Source: JAWXTK01 sp044433645 (GTDB lineage: Bacteria; Bacteroidota; Bacteroidia; Bacteroidales; Rikenellaceae). From it: DNA of 23,175 nt. Below, one piece after another: positions 8,058 to 16,834 of this stretch. Under the pieces are notes generated by a model, which saw only the letters and a list, made by a program, of their open reading frames with translations, was not told where the DNA came from and searched no databases. A program made the translations under genes and the position numbers. The stretch is taken from NCBI GenBank assembly GCA_044433645.1, contig JAWXTK010000026.1, positions 1 through 23,175 on the forward strand. Reading direction: 5' to 3'. How positions within the stretch are numbered: position 1 is the first letter of the stretch; each line of letters starts with the position of its first letter.

Positions 8058-9065
8058 TTAGATATGTTTGTTTGTGATAAGATATTCAGCGATTTGAACT
8101 GCATTAAGTGCTGCTCCTTTTTTGATTTGATCGCTAACACACCAGAAACTTAGGCCGTTAGGGTTAGACAAATCTGCTTTGATACGTCCAACATGAACTG
8201 GGTCTTTACCTTGCAAGAAAAGTGGCATAGGATACTCTTTTTTGCTAGTATCATCCATTAGAACCACACCCTCAGCGTTAGCGAAAGCCTCTCTAGCCAT
8301 TTCTACGCTCACTGGAGTTTCAGTTTCTAACCACACACTCTCAGAGTGAGCACGCATAACTGGAACACGAACACACATAGCACTAACTTCTATGTCTGAG
8401 TGCATGATTTTTTTAGTCTCGTGATACATTTTCATTTCCTCTTTAGTGTAGCCATTTTCCATGAAAACATCTACGTGAGGAATCACATTATATGCTAGTT
8501 GATAAGCAAATTTCTCAACAGTTGGCTCTTGGCCATGACCAATTTCTTTGTATTGATTAACAAGCTCGTCCATAGCCGATGCACCTGCGCCACTGGCTGC
8601 TTGATAAGTTGAGCAGTGAACACGTTTGATGTGTGAAAGATTTTCTATGGCTTTAAGTGCTACAACAAGTTGGATAGTTGTACAGTTTGGGTTTGCGATA
8701 ATACCACGCGCTGGGCTGATAGCATCAGTTGGGTTAACCTCAGGCACTACCAAAGGCACATCAGCATCCATACGGAAAGCCGACGAGTTGTCTATCATCA
8801 GTGCGCCATATTTAGTAATGGTTTTTTCAAATTCCACAGAAGTTCCTGCTCCTGCCGAAGTGAAAGCTATATCTACACCTTTGAAATCATCATTATGAGC
8901 AAGTAATTTAATTTCATACTCTTTGCCCATAAAAGTAATTTTGCTACCTGCGCTACGTGCAGAACCAAATAATACCAACTCATCAAAAGGGAAATTTCTT
9001 TCCTCTAAAACGCGTAAGAACTCTTGACCAACAGCTCCACTAACGCCTACAATTGCAATTTTCAT
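8058..9065 (-). CDS. asd: Aspartate-semialdehyde dehydrogenase
   Basis: A 335-residue cytosolic enzyme that reduces aspartyl-4-phosphate to aspartate semialdehyde with NADPH. This is the branch point to lysine and diaminopimelate, threonine and methionine. The N-terminus VGVSGAVGQEFLRVL (7-21) is the nucleotide-binding loop of the Rossmann fold. The catalytic cysteine is Cys128 in ANPNCTTIQ, and PVMRAH (235-240) carries the substrate-binding Arg and the active-site His. STYQAASGAGASAMDEL is the typical hinge region. Length and motifs are normal for the family. It lies 36 nt downstream of the PBP1A gene on the same strand with no clear TAnnTTTG between them, so the two are probably cotranscribed. 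This places diaminopimelate supply next to cell-wall synthesis. Confidence 0.97.
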   Translation of the reverse strand: MKIAIVGVSGAVGQEFLRVLEERNFPFDELVLFGSARSAGSKITFMGKEYEIKLLAHNDDFKGVDIAFTSAGAGTSVEFEKTITKYGALMIDNSSAFRMDADVPLVVPEVNPTDAISPARGIIANPNCTTIQLVVALKAIENLSHIKRVHCSTYQAASGAGASAMDELVNQYKEIGHGQEPTVEKFAYQLAYNVIPHVDVFMENGYTKEEMKMYHETKKIMHSDIEVSAMCVRVPVMRAHSESVWLETETPVSVEMAREAFANAEGVVLMDDTSKKEYPMPLFLQGKDPVHVGRIKADLSNPNGLSFWCVSDQIKKGAALNAVQIAEYLITNKHI

Positions 9066-9101
9066 AACAGTTAATTAAATATTTATTTTGTTTTATATTT
9101 T

Positions 9102-11498
9102 TTAAAAGAAAAATTCATCTTCATCATTATCACTCTCAAGGGTCTGCCTAGTAGCCTGCTCAATTTCTTCTTTGCAGTCATACACGGGCGTACCCACTGG
9201 GATATCAAATTTATCAGCTCGCTTAACATCAAGTTTATCATTTGCATAAACTCTTTTCATAAACCCAGCATAAATCGGCATGGCAAGCACCGAACCCTCG
9301 GCCTTATCTATATGCACCGACCTATCCTCACAGCCTACCCATACGCCAGCCACAAGCTTAGGTGCTATACCCATAAACCACGTGTCTGAACTATTTTGTG
9401 TAGTACCTGTTTTACCACCTATATCATTATAAAATCCGTACATCCATCTTAGTCTGGCTGCCGTACCCACATCAACCACATTTTTTAGCATTCCTATCAT
9501 AGTATAAGAACTCTGCTCACTAATCACATCCGAAGTGGTAACTGGCACACTAGAGACTAAATTACCCTGCCTATCCTCTATACGAGTGACAAAAACCGGC
9601 GTTGTATGCACCCCACGATTTACGTAAGTACAGTAGGCCTCAACCATTTCATAAAGCGATACATCGGGCGTACCTAAACACATAGCATAGGCTGGATAGA
9701 TATAGCTCGAAATGCCAAGTTTATGTATGAAGTCAGCCACGGCAGCTGGTTGTTTAGCTTGCTTCATTATCCACGACGAATAATTATTACGGCTCTTAGC
9801 CAAGCCCCACTGAAGTGGTTTCATCGTACCGTCGTAAACATCTGCGTTACCCGACTCACGTGGTTGCCAAGCATCTCCCGTGTCGGTTTCTATCGTTGTT
9901 GGCAGGTTAGGCACCATAGTACATGGGCTGTAACCAAGCTGGTCGATAGCAAAGGTGTAGATAAAAGGTTTTATCGTTGAGCCTACTTGTCGTTTGCCCT
10001 GGCGCGCCATATCATACTTAAAGTGCACAAAGTTTGTACCCCCTACATAGGCTCTAACCCCACCAGATAAAGGATCCATAGCAACCAGCGATGCTCTGAG
10101 CATACGTTTGTAATACAGCAAAGAATCGTTTGGCGAAAGCAGTGTATCTACATCACCTCGGTTATAGGTAAAAATTTTCATCTTAGAAGGTTTATTAAAC
10201 ACCTCCGTGATATATTCCTCGCTTTTACCTGATTTCTTAAGACCACGATATCTATCCGTATTCCTCATCGCGCTCTGCATTATGCGAGCTATACCTGCCG
10301 AGTCTACATCATTAAAGATAGTAGAATCGGGATGATATTGTTTCTCCATCATGGGTTGAACCACTTTAGAGATATGTTCCTGCACTGCCTCCTCGGCATA
10401 TTTCTGCATAGAAGAGTTAATGGTTGTATAAATTTTAAGCCCGTCGCGATAGATATTATATTTTGTGCCGTCGGCCTTAAAATTTTTGTTACACCAGCCA
10501 TAAATTGGGTCTTCCTCCCATTGTTTTTTAGCCTCATTATAGTCCCACGCAGAGTTATACGCACTTCTTTTAGGCTCACTAGCTGTCATAACCCCACGCA
10601 ACATTTCACGGAAATAAGTCCCTGCTCCCTGCAAGTGAGAGATAGGCGTGAAATCTAGTCCCAAAGGCATATTTTGCAGAGAATCACTCACCTCAGCTGT
10701 CAAATAACCATTAGCCTGCATACGTGAAATAACAGTATTACGTCTAGCCAGCGCGTTTTTAGGATTTCTCACAGGGCTGTATCTAGTAGGTGCGTTCACA
10801 ACACCAACCAAAAGGGCTGCCTGCTCAACTTTAAGCATGTCGGGGGTAGTATTAAAGAAGGTTGTTGACGCAGATTTTATCCCAAAAGCATTGCTGCCAT
10901 AGGCCACCGTATTTAGGTACATGGCTACGATTTCGTCCTTAGTATAATTATGCTCTAGTTTGATTGCTGTTATCCACTCCTTAAGTTTTTGAGTGACTAA
11001 TTTTGCAGCTCTTGATACAGGATTTGTATAAACATTTTCGTCTCTAGGAAACAGATTTTTAGCTAGCTGCTGAGTTATGGTACTACCACCCCCCTGGCTT
11101 CTATTGCCCATAGCAAGGGTTTTCACACCCACCCTAGCAAGTGAAATAAAGTCTATACCCGAGTGAGAATAAAACCTAACATCCTCAGTTGAGACCAAGG
11201 CTGCGACAAGATTAACCGATAAATCAGAATACTCAACATGAGACCTATTCTCCAAAAAGAACGAACCAATCAACTTACCATCCTCAGAAAAAATCTCAGT
11301 TGCAAGGTCGCTATTAGGATTTTCAAGCTCCTCAAATGTAGGCAAGTCACCAAAATAGCCCGTAGAAGTGAGGGTTATCAACACACCCAAAAGCACAAAA
11401 GGCAAAGCAAAAAGCACCCAGAAAATTCTTATCAGGCGCTTAAATTTGTCTTTCTTCTCTACTTTCTTCTTGGTTTTTTCCTCGACTTTTTTTCCCAT
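9102..11498 (-). CDS. mrcA: Penicillin-binding protein 1A, bifunctional transglycosylase/transpeptidase
   Basis: The ATG at 11498 gives 798 residues and lies 4 nt beyond the dnaX stop. A TTG four codons further upstream is in frame but would overlap dnaX, so I prefer the ATG. A basic N-terminus leads into one membrane helix (about 22-47). The GT51 glycosyltransferase domain follows, with the catalytic Glu in STEDVRFYSHSG and the GGGSTITQQLAKNLF motif. The transpeptidase domain has SxxK as GSTIKPF (nucleophile about Ser507), SxN as SRNN, and KTG as GGKTGTTQ. It polymerises and cross-links peptidoglycan in the periplasm. The acidic C-terminal tail (DNDEDEFFF) is a small oddity. It sits between dnaX and asd in one transcriptional direction. 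Confidence 0.96.
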   Translation of the reverse strand: MGKKVEEKTKKKVEKKDKFKRLIRIFWVLFALPFVLLGVLITLTSTGYFGDLPTFEELENPNSDLATEIFSEDGKLIGSFFLENRSHVEYSDLSVNLVAALVSTEDVRFYSHSGIDFISLARVGVKTLAMGNRSQGGGSTITQQLAKNLFPRDENVYTNPVSRAAKLVTQKLKEWITAIKLEHNYTKDEIVAMYLNTVAYGSNAFGIKSASTTFFNTTPDMLKVEQAALLVGVVNAPTRYSPVRNPKNALARRNTVISRMQANGYLTAEVSDSLQNMPLGLDFTPISHLQGAGTYFREMLRGVMTASEPKRSAYNSAWDYNEAKKQWEEDPIYGWCNKNFKADGTKYNIYRDGLKIYTTINSSMQKYAEEAVQEHISKVVQPMMEKQYHPDSTIFNDVDSAGIARIMQSAMRNTDRYRGLKKSGKSEEYITEVFNKPSKMKIFTYNRGDVDTLLSPNDSLLYYKRMLRASLVAMDPLSGGVRAYVGGTNFVHFKYDMARQGKRQVGSTIKPFIYTFAIDQLGYSPCTMVPNLPTTIETDTGDAWQPRESGNADVYDGTMKPLQWGLAKSRNNYSSWIMKQAKQPAAVADFIHKLGISSYIYPAYAMCLGTPDVSLYEMVEAYCTYVNRGVHTTPVFVTRIEDRQGNLVSSVPVTTSDVISEQSSYTMIGMLKNVVDVGTAARLRWMYGFYNDIGGKTGTTQNSSDTWFMGIAPKLVAGVWVGCEDRSVHIDKAEGSVLAMPIYAGFMKRVYANDKLDVKRADKFDIPVGTPVYDCKEEIEQATRQTLESDNDEDEFFF

Positions 11499-11502
11499 TA
11501 TT

Positions 11503-13221
11503 TTATTCAAAATCTAGTTCTATTGCTTTTTTTAGTTTGCCTAGTAGTGGGTTTTTCTCTAACAAAAACTTTAACTTATCGTCCACCTTAATTGGTGCAA
11601 ATCCCTCTAGTTTCTCAACCACCTCAATATCCAATTCAACACGTCCTTCAGCTGTTGAAATCTCACTCATAAGCATCAGCACCTCGGTTTGATTTCTAAT
11701 AATCTCCTCTTTTAGCGCATCGCTAGGCACTGTTATTTTAATCCTCGCACCCTTAATGCTCATTTCACTAAAGGCTATGCCTAGTCGTGGTCTTTGCTTA
11801 GTGAGCGTTTCTATGAATTTATCCTTAGCTGCGAGTAATTTTTCTTCTATCCTCTCATCAACTTTAACATCTTTTTCTTCTTGCTTAGCACTATCCTCTT
11901 TATCCGGAGTTTGTTTTTTGGAAGATAGTATCTCAGCTATTGACAGTCCCGACACGGACTTTGCCTTGCTTGGCTGAGGCTCAGCTTTTAGCTTAGTCTC
12001 TGGAATTGCTTGCTGCACAGTGGGGTTTTCAGGCTCAGGGTTTTCTTTAACCTGTTTTTTAGGCTCAGAGGCTTGAACCTTTACAAGTTCTGGAAGCTCA
12101 AAAGTTTCGGTTAAGGTGTCACTATTTTTTTTTTGACCGAGCCTACATAATTTCATTAGACCCAGTTCTATATTTAATCTCTGATTGCTAGCTACTCTCA
12201 GCGTGCCGTCTATGCTCGTGAGCAAGGATATGGCCGAGAATAAAAAACCAGTATCCATCTTACCAGCCTGCACTTTATACCTATCGAGCAATCCTCCCGT
12301 TAGCTCCAACAACGAAATAGTATGCTCAGATTTAGCCATTAACAAATCTCTAAAGTGAGAATTTAGCCCCGTTAAAAATATCTGAGGCGAAAAACCTTTG
12401 CTTAGAACCTCGTCAAAATTTGTGAGTGCCTTAGGATAATCGCCCTCAAAAAGCAGGTCGGTTAGCGAGAAATAAGTGTCATAATCCAACACGTTCATCG
12501 CAGCTGCAACACTCTTATAATCAAGCGCGTTACCACAAAAAGAAACAGCTTTATCAAACATCGAAAGCGCATCACGCATACCTCCGTCAGCCTTAGAAGC
12601 TATTAAGTTAAGGGACTCATCATCACAACTAACTCCTTCTTTATCAGCTATATATCTTAAATACGAAACTCCGTCCTCAACTCTTATACGATTGAAATCA
12701 AAGATTTGACAACGCGAAAGAATAGTTGGGATGATTTTATGTTTCTCAGTAGTTGCAAGAATAAAAATTGCGTGCTTAGGTGGCTCTTCAAGCGTTTTTA
12801 AGAAAGCATTGAAGGCCTGAGACGATAACATGTGAACCTCATCTATGATGTACACACTGTAACGACCTATTTGTGGTGGGATGCGCACTTGCTCGGTAAG
12901 AGTACGTATATCATCCACCGAATTATTTGATGCAGCATCTAGTTCATGAATATTAAACGAACGCGATTCATTGAATCCACGGCACGAGTCACACTCATTA
13001 CAAGCCTCATTATCTTTGGGCGAAAGGCAGTTAATAGCCTTAGCAAAGATACGTGCGCAAGTGGTTTTACCAACCCCACGAGGCCCACAAAACAGATAAG
13101 CATGAGATAACTGCCCTCTAGCGATAGCGTTTACTAAGGTAGAAGTAATATGACTCTGACCAACAACAGAAGCGAAGGTGGCAGGGCGATATTTACGGGC
13201 TGATACTACAAAATTATCCAT
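11503..13221 (-). CDS. dnaX: DNA polymerase III subunit gamma/tau (clamp loader ATPase)
   Basis: A 572-residue clamp-loader subunit that drives loading of the beta clamp at the replication fork. Walker A is GPRGVGKTT (46-54), the zinc-binding cysteines are C65, C74, C77 and C80, Walker B is DEVH (127-130), and the SRC motif is at 169-171. The three clamp-loader domains end near residue 361. A Lys/Glu/Pro-rich linker and a tau-like C-terminal domain (about 480-572) follow. Codons 363-366 lie in an A10 run (T10 at 12125-12134 on the + strand). A shift of either sign hits a stop within a few codons, leaving a gamma-sized product of about 366-369 residues. The gene has its own promoter-like element just upstream of its start. 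Confidence 0.97.
   Translation of the reverse strand: MDNFVVSARKYRPATFASVVGQSHITSTLVNAIARGQLSHAYLFCGPRGVGKTTCARIFAKAINCLSPKDNEACNECDSCRGFNESRSFNIHELDAASNNSVDDIRTLTEQVRIPPQIGRYSVYIIDEVHMLSSQAFNAFLKTLEEPPKHAIFILATTEKHKIIPTILSRCQIFDFNRIRVEDGVSYLRYIADKEGVSCDDESLNLIASKADGGMRDALSMFDKAVSFCGNALDYKSVAAAMNVLDYDTYFSLTDLLFEGDYPKALTNFDEVLSKGFSPQIFLTGLNSHFRDLLMAKSEHTISLLELTGGLLDRYKVQAGKMDTGFLFSAISLLTSIDGTLRVASNQRLNIELGLMKLCRLGQKKNSDTLTETFELPELVKVQASEPKKQVKENPEPENPTVQQAIPETKLKAEPQPSKAKSVSGLSIAEILSSKKQTPDKEDSAKQEEKDVKVDERIEEKLLAAKDKFIETLTKQRPRLGIAFSEMSIKGARIKITVPSDALKEEIIRNQTEVLMLMSEISTAEGRVELDIEVVEKLEGFAPIKVDDKLKFLLEKNPLLGKLKKAIELDFE
12125..12134 (-). promoter_or_regulatory. Candidate slippage/frameshift site (A10) inside dnaX
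   Basis: Read on the coding strand, GGT CAA AAA AAA AAT AGT contains ten consecutive A. The zero-frame phasing is A AAA AAA, the classic -1 slippery heptamer. A -1 shift, or one added A, reads AAA then TAG. Loss of one A reads ATA GTG ACA CCT TAA. Both end the protein right after the ATPase core. Slippage itself is inferred, by analogy with the dnaX genes of Thermus thermophilus and E. coli. Confidence 0.6.
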
Positions 13222-13244
13222 TTCTCTTTATATAAATAGGTGTG

Positions 13245-13275
13245 CAAAGATAAACAATAAACTCTAGTTTTCCAA
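13245..13275 (-). promoter_or_regulatory. Bacteroidota promoter for dnaX
   Basis: On the minus strand, TTG (13275-13273) is followed after 20 nt by TATCTTTG (13252-13245), matching the TTG / TAnnTTTG arrangement. The -7 element ends 23 nt before the dnaX ATG at 13221. The -33 part lies inside the end of aroB. Confidence 0.65.
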
Positions 13276-14298
13276 GAAAAGTTTTTCTAACTCCTCAAAA
13301 CTCATCTTAATTATTTCACAATGCCCAATTTTGCATGGAATAATCACATCTATGCTCGCCTGATCTTTCTTTTTGTCCGAACGCATAGCTTTGAGCAGCG
13401 TGCGTTTATCTATACTGCATTCTGTTGGCAGATTCATGTTTTTGATAGAGCGAATTATGCGCTCCTGGTCTTCTTTTGAGAGTTTTCCAAGCCCACAAGC
13501 CACCTCCGAGGCCATAACCATGCCTATGGCAACTGCCTCACCATGAAGAAAATCCGAAGTGCTTTTCTCTACGGCATGGGCAAAAGTGTGACCTAGGTTA
13601 AGTTTTTTACGCTCACCCATTTCTTTTTCGTCCATTTCCACTACCCTGGCTTTAACTTTCACAGAATCTGTGATTACTTCTCTAAGGATTTCTTTGTTAG
13701 AATATAGTTCAGCGAAAGATGTATTTTCAAATTTCTCAAATAGATTTTTATCAGCAATAATTCCTGCTTTTATTATTTCTGAAATACCTGCTTTGACCTC
13801 ACGCTCAGGCAGAGTTGACAGCATGGATGTGTCGCAAAGCACAAAATCAGGTTGATTGAAAGTGCCCACCATATTTTTGTAACCTCCAACATTGCATCCG
13901 TTCTTACCTCCCACGCTAGCATCAACCTGAGCAAGCAGCGAAGTTGCTACAAATCCAAAGCCTAAACCACGCATATAAGTAGATGCTACAAAACCTGTTA
14001 TGTCGGTGACTATTCCACCACCTATTCCCACGATGTAAGAGTGACGATCTACACCCATTTCTATTAATTGGTTGTAAATTTCATCTATTGTGAGCAAAGT
14101 TTTGTTAGTTTCGCCTAATCCGATAACAATATATTCATATTTTTCTATCAGTGGTCTGTAAAGACGATGAAGATTAGAATCTGTGATTACAACTATCTTA
14201 TTATCAGGAAGATAGCTATCAAGTTCTTGTATCACATCACCTATGCAAACCTTAGAAGTTGTGCGATGTGGGCGAGGTATTTCAATAATTTCTTTCAT
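13264..14298 (-). CDS. aroB: 3-dehydroquinate synthase
   Basis: The ATG at 14298 gives 344 residues. A GTG seven codons upstream is in frame but falls on the promoter's -7 element, so I reject it as start. The enzyme converts DAHP to 3-dehydroquinate, the second step of the shikimate pathway, using NAD and a divalent metal. Motifs include GIGGGIVTDITGFVASTYMR (NAD binding), QVDASVGGKNGCNVGGYKN (substrate loop), GISEIIKAG (conserved Glu and Lys), LNLGHTFAHAVE (metal-binding His) and LHGEAVAIGM (metal-binding His). It supplies chorismate, the likely substrate of the protein at 4682-5788, though the two are about 7.5 kb apart and on opposite strands. It lies upstream of dnaX on the same strand and diverges from typA. 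Confidence 0.96.
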   Translation of the reverse strand: MKEIIEIPRPHRTTSKVCIGDVIQELDSYLPDNKIVVITDSNLHRLYRPLIEKYEYIVIGLGETNKTLLTIDEIYNQLIEMGVDRHSYIVGIGGGIVTDITGFVASTYMRGLGFGFVATSLLAQVDASVGGKNGCNVGGYKNMVGTFNQPDFVLCDTSMLSTLPEREVKAGISEIIKAGIIADKNLFEKFENTSFAELYSNKEILREVITDSVKVKARVVEMDEKEMGERKKLNLGHTFAHAVEKSTSDFLHGEAVAIGMVMASEVACGLGKLSKEDQERIIRSIKNMNLPTECSIDKRTLLKAMRSDKKKDQASIDVIIPCKIGHCEIIKMSFEELEKLFLEN

Positions 14299-14318
14299 CT
14301 GTTTTGTATTATAATGCA

Positions 14319-14346
14319 CAAAGATATGAAATCTTTGTTAACTTTG
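14319..14346. promoter_or_regulatory. Overlapping divergent promoters of aroB (-) and typA (+)
   Basis: On the minus strand TATCTTTG (14326-14319) is a -7 element placed 20 nt before the aroB ATG. On the plus strand TAACTTTG (14339-14346) is a -7 element 23 nt before the typA ATG. CAAAGAT (14319-14325) and ATCTTTG (14331-14337) form a 7-bp inverted repeat between them. Clear -33 elements at the ideal distance are not seen for either gene. Confidence 0.6.
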
Positions 14347-14369
14347 CGCCAAGAAAAAATATTTTAACT

Positions 14370-16175
14370 ATGCAAAAATTACGCAACATTGCGATTATCG
14401 CCCACGTTGACCACGGAAAAACTACTCTAGTAGACAAAATGATAGAGCAGGGCCAACTGCTTCGTGAGGGTACAAATACCTCGGGCGAACTTATTATGGA
14501 TAACAACGATTTGGAACGTGAGCGTGGTATCACTATCCTATCTAAAAATGTATCTGTAATTTACAAAGGATATAAAATCAACATTATTGATACTCCAGGT
14601 CACAGTGACTTTGGTGGTGAGGTTGAGCGTGTGCTTAACATGTGTGATGGGGTTCTACTTTTGGTAGATGCTTTTGAGGGTACTATGCCTCAAACACGTT
14701 TTGTGCTTCAAAAAGCTTTGGCTTTGGGCAAAAAACCTATTGTTGTTGTTAACAAGGTAGACAAACCTAACTGTCGTCCTGAGGATGTTCATGAGGAAGT
14801 TTTCGACCTTATGTTCACGCTTGAGGCTAGCGAAGAGCAACTTGATTTTAGAACTATTTATGGTAGTGCTAAACAAGGCTGGATGTCTCACCTATGGAAC
14901 GAGCCAACGGATAATATCACTCCTTTATTGGATGTAATTATAGATGATATACCTGAGCCTGAGCAAGTTGAGGGCACTCCTCAAATGCTTATTACTTCAC
15001 TAGAATACTCTTCTTATGTAGGACGTATCGCAGTGGGTAAACTAACTCGTGGCACACTTAAAACAGGCATGAACGTAACTCTAGCTAAGCGTGACGGAGT
15101 TACTTTAGTAAAAACTAAGATTAAAGAACTTATGGTTTTTGAAGGTCTTGGCAAAGCTAAAGTTGACGAGGTTAAATGTGGCGAGATTTGCGCGCTTGTA
15201 GGTATAGAAGGCTTTGAGATTGGTGATACTATCTGTGACTGGGACAACCCAGAACCACTAGAGCCTATCGCAGTTGACGAACCAACTATGAGCATGTTGT
15301 TTACTATCAATGACTCACCTTTCTTTGGTAAGGACGGTAAATTTGTAACTTCACGCCACCTAAAAGATCGTTTGGACAAAGAGCTTGAGAAAAATCTTGC
15401 ACTTAGAGTTCAACCAGGAGAGACAGCCGAGAGTTTCATAGTTTTCGGACGTGGTGTACTTCACTTATCAGTTCTTATCGAAACTATGCGTCGCGAGGGT
15501 TACGAGCTTCAAGTTGGTCAACCTCAAGTAATTATCAAAGAAGTTGACGGCGTAAAATGCGAGCCAGTCGAGGAACTTACCATAGACCTTCCAGAGGATG
15601 TTTCGGGTCGTGCTATTGAGCTTGCAACTAAGCGTAAAGGTGTTCTTTTGAACATGACTTCACACAGCGAGCGTACTCGTCTAGAGTTTGAGATTCCTTC
15701 GCGTGGTATCATAGGTCTTCGTAGCAACTTGCTGACTGCAACTGCTGGCGAGGCTATTATGACTCACCGTCTTAAAGGTTTTGAGCCTTACAAAGGTGAG
15801 ATTGAAATGCGTACTAATGGTTCACTTATTGCAATGGAAACTGGTAACGCCTTTGCGTATGCTATCAATAAATTGCAAGATAGAGGTAAATTCTTTGTGT
15901 CTCCACAAGAGGATATTTACGAAGGTCAGGTTGTAGGCGAAAGCTCACGTGCCGACGATATCGTAATCAACCTAACTAAGAGCAAGAAACTTACAAATAT
16001 GCGTGCGAGTGGTTCGGACGACAAAGTCAGCATCACGCCAGCTATCGTATTCTCACTAGAGGAAGCACTTGAGTACATCAAAGATGATGAGTACGTAGAG
16101 GTTACGCCTAAAAGCATGCGTCTAAGAAAAATCTACTTGGACGAAAACGAAAGAAAACGTCGTTCAAAAAAATAA
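14370..16175 (+). CDS. typA: Translational GTPase TypA/BipA
   Basis: A 601-residue ribosome-associated GTPase of the EF-G/LepA superfamily, involved in 50S assembly and stress or cold adaptation. The ATG at 14370 is chosen because MQKLRNIAIIAHVDHGKTTL is the usual N-terminus and it sits just after a TAACTTTG promoter element; the frame is open further upstream, but that part is not conserved sequence. G motifs are AHVDHGKTT (G1), ERGITI (G2), DTPGHSDFGGE (G3) and NKVDKP (G4). The TypA-specific C-terminal region includes RSNLLTATAG and the GKFFVSPQEDIYEGQVVGE stretch. Codons such as ctt, gtt and act, and cgt for arginine, are used more than in the flanking genes, which fits high expression. 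The DUF4924 gene follows 3 nt later. Confidence 0.98.
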   Translation: MQKLRNIAIIAHVDHGKTTLVDKMIEQGQLLREGTNTSGELIMDNNDLERERGITILSKNVSVIYKGYKINIIDTPGHSDFGGEVERVLNMCDGVLLLVDAFEGTMPQTRFVLQKALALGKKPIVVVNKVDKPNCRPEDVHEEVFDLMFTLEASEEQLDFRTIYGSAKQGWMSHLWNEPTDNITPLLDVIIDDIPEPEQVEGTPQMLITSLEYSSYVGRIAVGKLTRGTLKTGMNVTLAKRDGVTLVKTKIKELMVFEGLGKAKVDEVKCGEICALVGIEGFEIGDTICDWDNPEPLEPIAVDEPTMSMLFTINDSPFFGKDGKFVTSRHLKDRLDKELEKNLALRVQPGETAESFIVFGRGVLHLSVLIETMRREGYELQVGQPQVIIKEVDGVKCEPVEELTIDLPEDVSGRAIELATKRKGVLLNMTSHSERTRLEFEIPSRGIIGLRSNLLTATAGEAIMTHRLKGFEPYKGEIEMRTNGSLIAMETGNAFAYAINKLQDRGKFFVSPQEDIYEGQVVGESSRADDIVINLTKSKKLTNMRASGSDDKVSITPAIVFSLEEALEYIKDDEYVEVTPKSMRLRKIYLDENERKRRSKK

Positions 16176-16178
16176 AAA

Positions 16179-16739
16179 ATGGACATAGCTCAGAGCAAAC
16201 GTAAAGAAAACATAGCAGAATATATCCTTTATCTATGGCAGTTAGAGGATATACTTCGCGCTTTGCAATTTAGCCCCGAGGCTATTTACTCTCAGCTAGT
16301 TAGCCCACGTGTGGGTGATGACGAGCAGCGCAAACAAGATATATTTTTGTGGTACATGGAACTCACAAACCTTCTTCGCGAGGAGGGCAAAGAGCAAGTA
16401 GGCCACTTAAATCACACCTTGCACCTTATCAATGATTTGCAGGATCTTCACAACAGATTAATGACTCTTCCCGTAGGTGAAAATTACCGTAAAATCTACG
16501 CAAGCGCATCAATAGAGCTGCCAAAATTAAAAGAAGGTCTGGGCAAAAAAGAAATGGGCGATATAGAAATTTGTTTCAGAGCTTTATACGCCGTAGTGCT
16601 TTATCGCATCAAGGGCGATGAGAGCAAACAAAAAGATATAGAAGACGTAATAAGTCTTATTTCACCCCTGGTAGCCGAGCTAGCCACAATCTTCAAAAAA
16701 GCCGAGTTAGGCGAGATAGATTTGTTTAAAGAGGAGTAA
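16179..16739 (+). CDS. DUF4924 family protein
   Basis: A 186-residue soluble, mostly helical protein beginning 3 nt after the typA stop, so almost certainly cotranscribed with it. The N-terminus AQSKRKENIAEYILYLWQLE, followed by LRALQFSPEAIYSQLV, is what I recall for DUF4924, a family largely confined to Bacteroidales. No catalytic motif, signal peptide or membrane helix is visible. The function is unknown; the coupling to typA suggests something related to ribosomes or growth, but this is only context. Its stop region is the point where the truncated toxin gene on the other strand ends (16726), so the two genes overlap by 14 nt tail to tail. Confidence 0.75.
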   Translation: MDIAQSKRKENIAEYILYLWQLEDILRALQFSPEAIYSQLVSPRVGDDEQRKQDIFLWYMELTNLLREEGKEQVGHLNHTLHLINDLQDLHNRLMTLPVGENYRKIYASASIELPKLKEGLGKKEMGDIEICFRALYAVVLYRIKGDESKQKDIEDVISLISPLVAELATIFKKAELGEIDLFKEE

Positions 16740-16830
16740 ATTTACCAATTTTTTTGAAGGACGTTGCATCATTACGCTTTAATTTAGCAATATCCTCTTT
16801 TGCTCTATCAGACAAAACAAGTGTGTACAT
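16726..16830 (-). pseudogene. Truncated YoeB/Txe-like toxin gene (34 codons)
   Basis: ATG at 16830 begins 4 nt after the antitoxin stop, the usual position for a toxin partner. The reading frame gives MYTLVLSDRAKEDIAKLKRN, then DATSFKKI, which resembles the N-terminus of Txe/YoeB or RelE-fold mRNA interferases (about 85-95 residues). After that it reads GKFTPL and stops at 16726, inside the 3' end of the convergent DUF4924 gene. The remaining two thirds, with all catalytic residues, are missing, so the toxin must be inactive. A deletion with its breakpoint near 16740 is the simplest explanation. Confidence 0.7.
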
Positions 16831-16834
16831 ATCT

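Noticed and set aside
8626..8906. Plus-strand open frames inside asd
   Set aside because: They overlap a well-supported asd gene on the other strand, have no recognisable domains, and look like antisense shadows.
10332..10658. 108-codon plus-strand frame inside the PBP1A gene
   Set aside because: It is fully antisense to conserved penicillin-binding protein sequence and has an implausible composition.
11496..11510. TTG start at 11510 for the PBP1A gene
   Set aside because: It overlaps dnaX and adds only four residues; the ATG at 11498 follows the dnaX stop directly and gives the usual basic N-terminus.
14299..14319. GTG start at 14319 for aroB
   Set aside because: It coincides with the TATCTTTG element on the minus strand; the ATG at 14298 is a better start.
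14304..14369. Upstream extension of typA by 22 residues
   Set aside because: The extra residues cover the promoter's -7 element and do not resemble TypA; the conserved N-terminus starts at 14370.
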